Source: an uncultured Muribaculaceae bacterium (lineage in GTDB: Bacteria; Bacteroidota; Bacteroidia; Bacteroidales; Muribaculaceae). Taken from it: a stretch of 6,320 bases of DNA. Position numbers and translations under genes: made by a program. The stretch is taken from contig CAJLLX010000108.1 of the NCBI GenBank assembly GCA_905207535.1, forward strand, positions 1-6,320, read 5' to 3'. The notes beneath the pieces were generated by a model. The model did no database searches. It was not told the DNA's origin and was given only the letters and a program-made list of their open reading frames with translations. Shown piece after piece: positions 5,996 through 6,320 of the stretch. Numbering within the stretch: position 1 is the stretch's first letter; each line of letters opens with the position of its first letter.

Positions 5996-6030
5996 ATGTA
6001 AAATGTAGACTTTCTCACTACAAATATTAC

Positions 6031-6320
6031 TCATTGACCACTCTTGGCTTCGAGCCGCCACACCCGCCGAGTGTTTTTGGTCACGGCAAAGTGTCTGGAG
6101 GTGCGCAGACCTATCACCCAAAGAGTCACTCCGTTGCACTGCAGCAACCACACCCCCCCCTTCTCGGTCAGCGGCACGCGCGCCTCGGCGAGGAGCGAAC
6201 TCACGGCGCGGCTCCCCTTCATGCCGAAGGGTGAGATCCTGTCGCCATGCCGCCAGGGCCTCAGCTCCCATCTGGCATCAGCGGGGAGGGCGTCGGCGTC
6301 GAGCCACATCACCGTCGGGT
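6031..6320 (-). CDS. tilS: tRNA(Ile)-lysidine synthase, C-terminal 95 residues (5' end outside window)
   Basis: TilS ligates lysine to C34 of the CAU-anticodon tRNA-Ile2 using ATP, so the tRNA reads AUA and is charged with isoleucine; the gene is normally essential. Only the C-terminal TilS domain is in the window. Its landmarks are LDADAL, then RPWRHGDRISPFGMKGSRAV (the PGDR-x-P-x-GMKGSK block of the family), LLAEARVPLTEKGGVWLL, and the terminal VIGLRTSRHFAVTKNTRRVW, matching the family's WVVGxRxDxRFxVTxxTRRVL ending. The catalytic PP-loop ATPase half lies beyond the right edge. The frame is open to the edge; the internal GTG/ATG codons are not starts. The stop is TGA at 6033-6031, and no strong terminator follows at once. 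Confidence 0.93.
   Translation of the reverse strand, partial: PTVMWLDADALPADARWELRPWRHGDRISPFGMKGSRAVSSLLAEARVPLTEKGGVWLLQCNGVTLWVIGLRTSRHFAVTKNTRRVWRLEAKSGQ

Larger units (their letters stand above)
5259..6030. other. 772-bp spacer between tilS and the PASTA gene, no convincing gene
   Basis: The spacer is AT-richer than the flanking genes. The open frames in it are compositionally unremarkable, cross repeats and hairpins, and resemble no family I know. It contains a promoter box next to the PASTA gene, nested direct repeats (5311-5407), a promoter with a short ORF and terminator-like hairpin (5401-5502), a CATT/CAAT low-complexity tract (5587-5646), GC hairpins (5666-5741 and 5816-5852), and matching 9-bp inverted and 11-bp direct repeats (5760-5995). 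I found no tRNA, rRNA, tmRNA, RNase P RNA or SRP RNA signature. Confidence 0.8.

Noticed and set aside
5800..6234. 144-codon plus-strand frame with a short hydrophobic stretch
   Set aside because: Its second half is antisense to tilS and the first half is spacer. One hydrophobic run in an AT-rich frame is not enough to call a gene.

Overview
The window looks like ordinary chromosome of a Bacteroidales bacterium, possibly Muribaculaceae. This is inferred from GC-rich genes with AT-richer spacers, matches to the Bacteroidetes -7 promoter motif TAnnTTTG, start codons without clear Shine-Dalgarno sequences, and a PASTA protein next to an RluD-type pseudouridine synthase. I see no CRISPR array, phage gene, transposase, rRNA or tRNA.

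Layout. Positions 1-215 are a gene-free upstream region with a possible terminator hairpin (48-87) and a promoter-like box (122-129). Two plus-strand genes follow, 9 bp apart and probably one operon: an MFSD1-like major facilitator transporter (216-1940) and an AI-2E/PerM-family membrane protein (1950-3092). A near-perfect 17-bp-arm hairpin (3158-3199) lies between the converging transcription units and should terminate both.

Three genes are on the minus strand. Read in their own direction they are the 3' end of tilS (6320 to 6031, cut by the window edge), a 772-bp spacer, a PASTA-domain membrane protein (5258 to 4368), and an RluD-like 23S rRNA pseudouridine synthase (4357 to 3257) that starts 10 bp after the PASTA gene and is probably co-transcribed with it.

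How the genes work together: tilS and rluA are RNA-modification housekeeping genes (tRNA-Ile2 lysidine and 23S rRNA pseudouridine). The PASTA protein probably acts at the envelope through peptidoglycan-binding-type repeats. The two plus-strand genes are transporters of unknown substrate. Nothing ties all five into one pathway.

The part that known genes do not explain is the spacer at 5259-6030. It holds a good minus-strand promoter followed at once by a 10-codon ORF overlapping a terminator-like hairpin, which is the geometry of an attenuator or a very short RNA. It also holds nested direct repeats at 5311-5407, a cluster of GC hairpins, a CATT/CAAT low-complexity tract, and a pair of inverted 9-mers. 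The PASTA protein carries a roughly 100-residue Asp/Arg-balanced cytoplasmic tail. I do not see strong evidence for a new multi-gene system.
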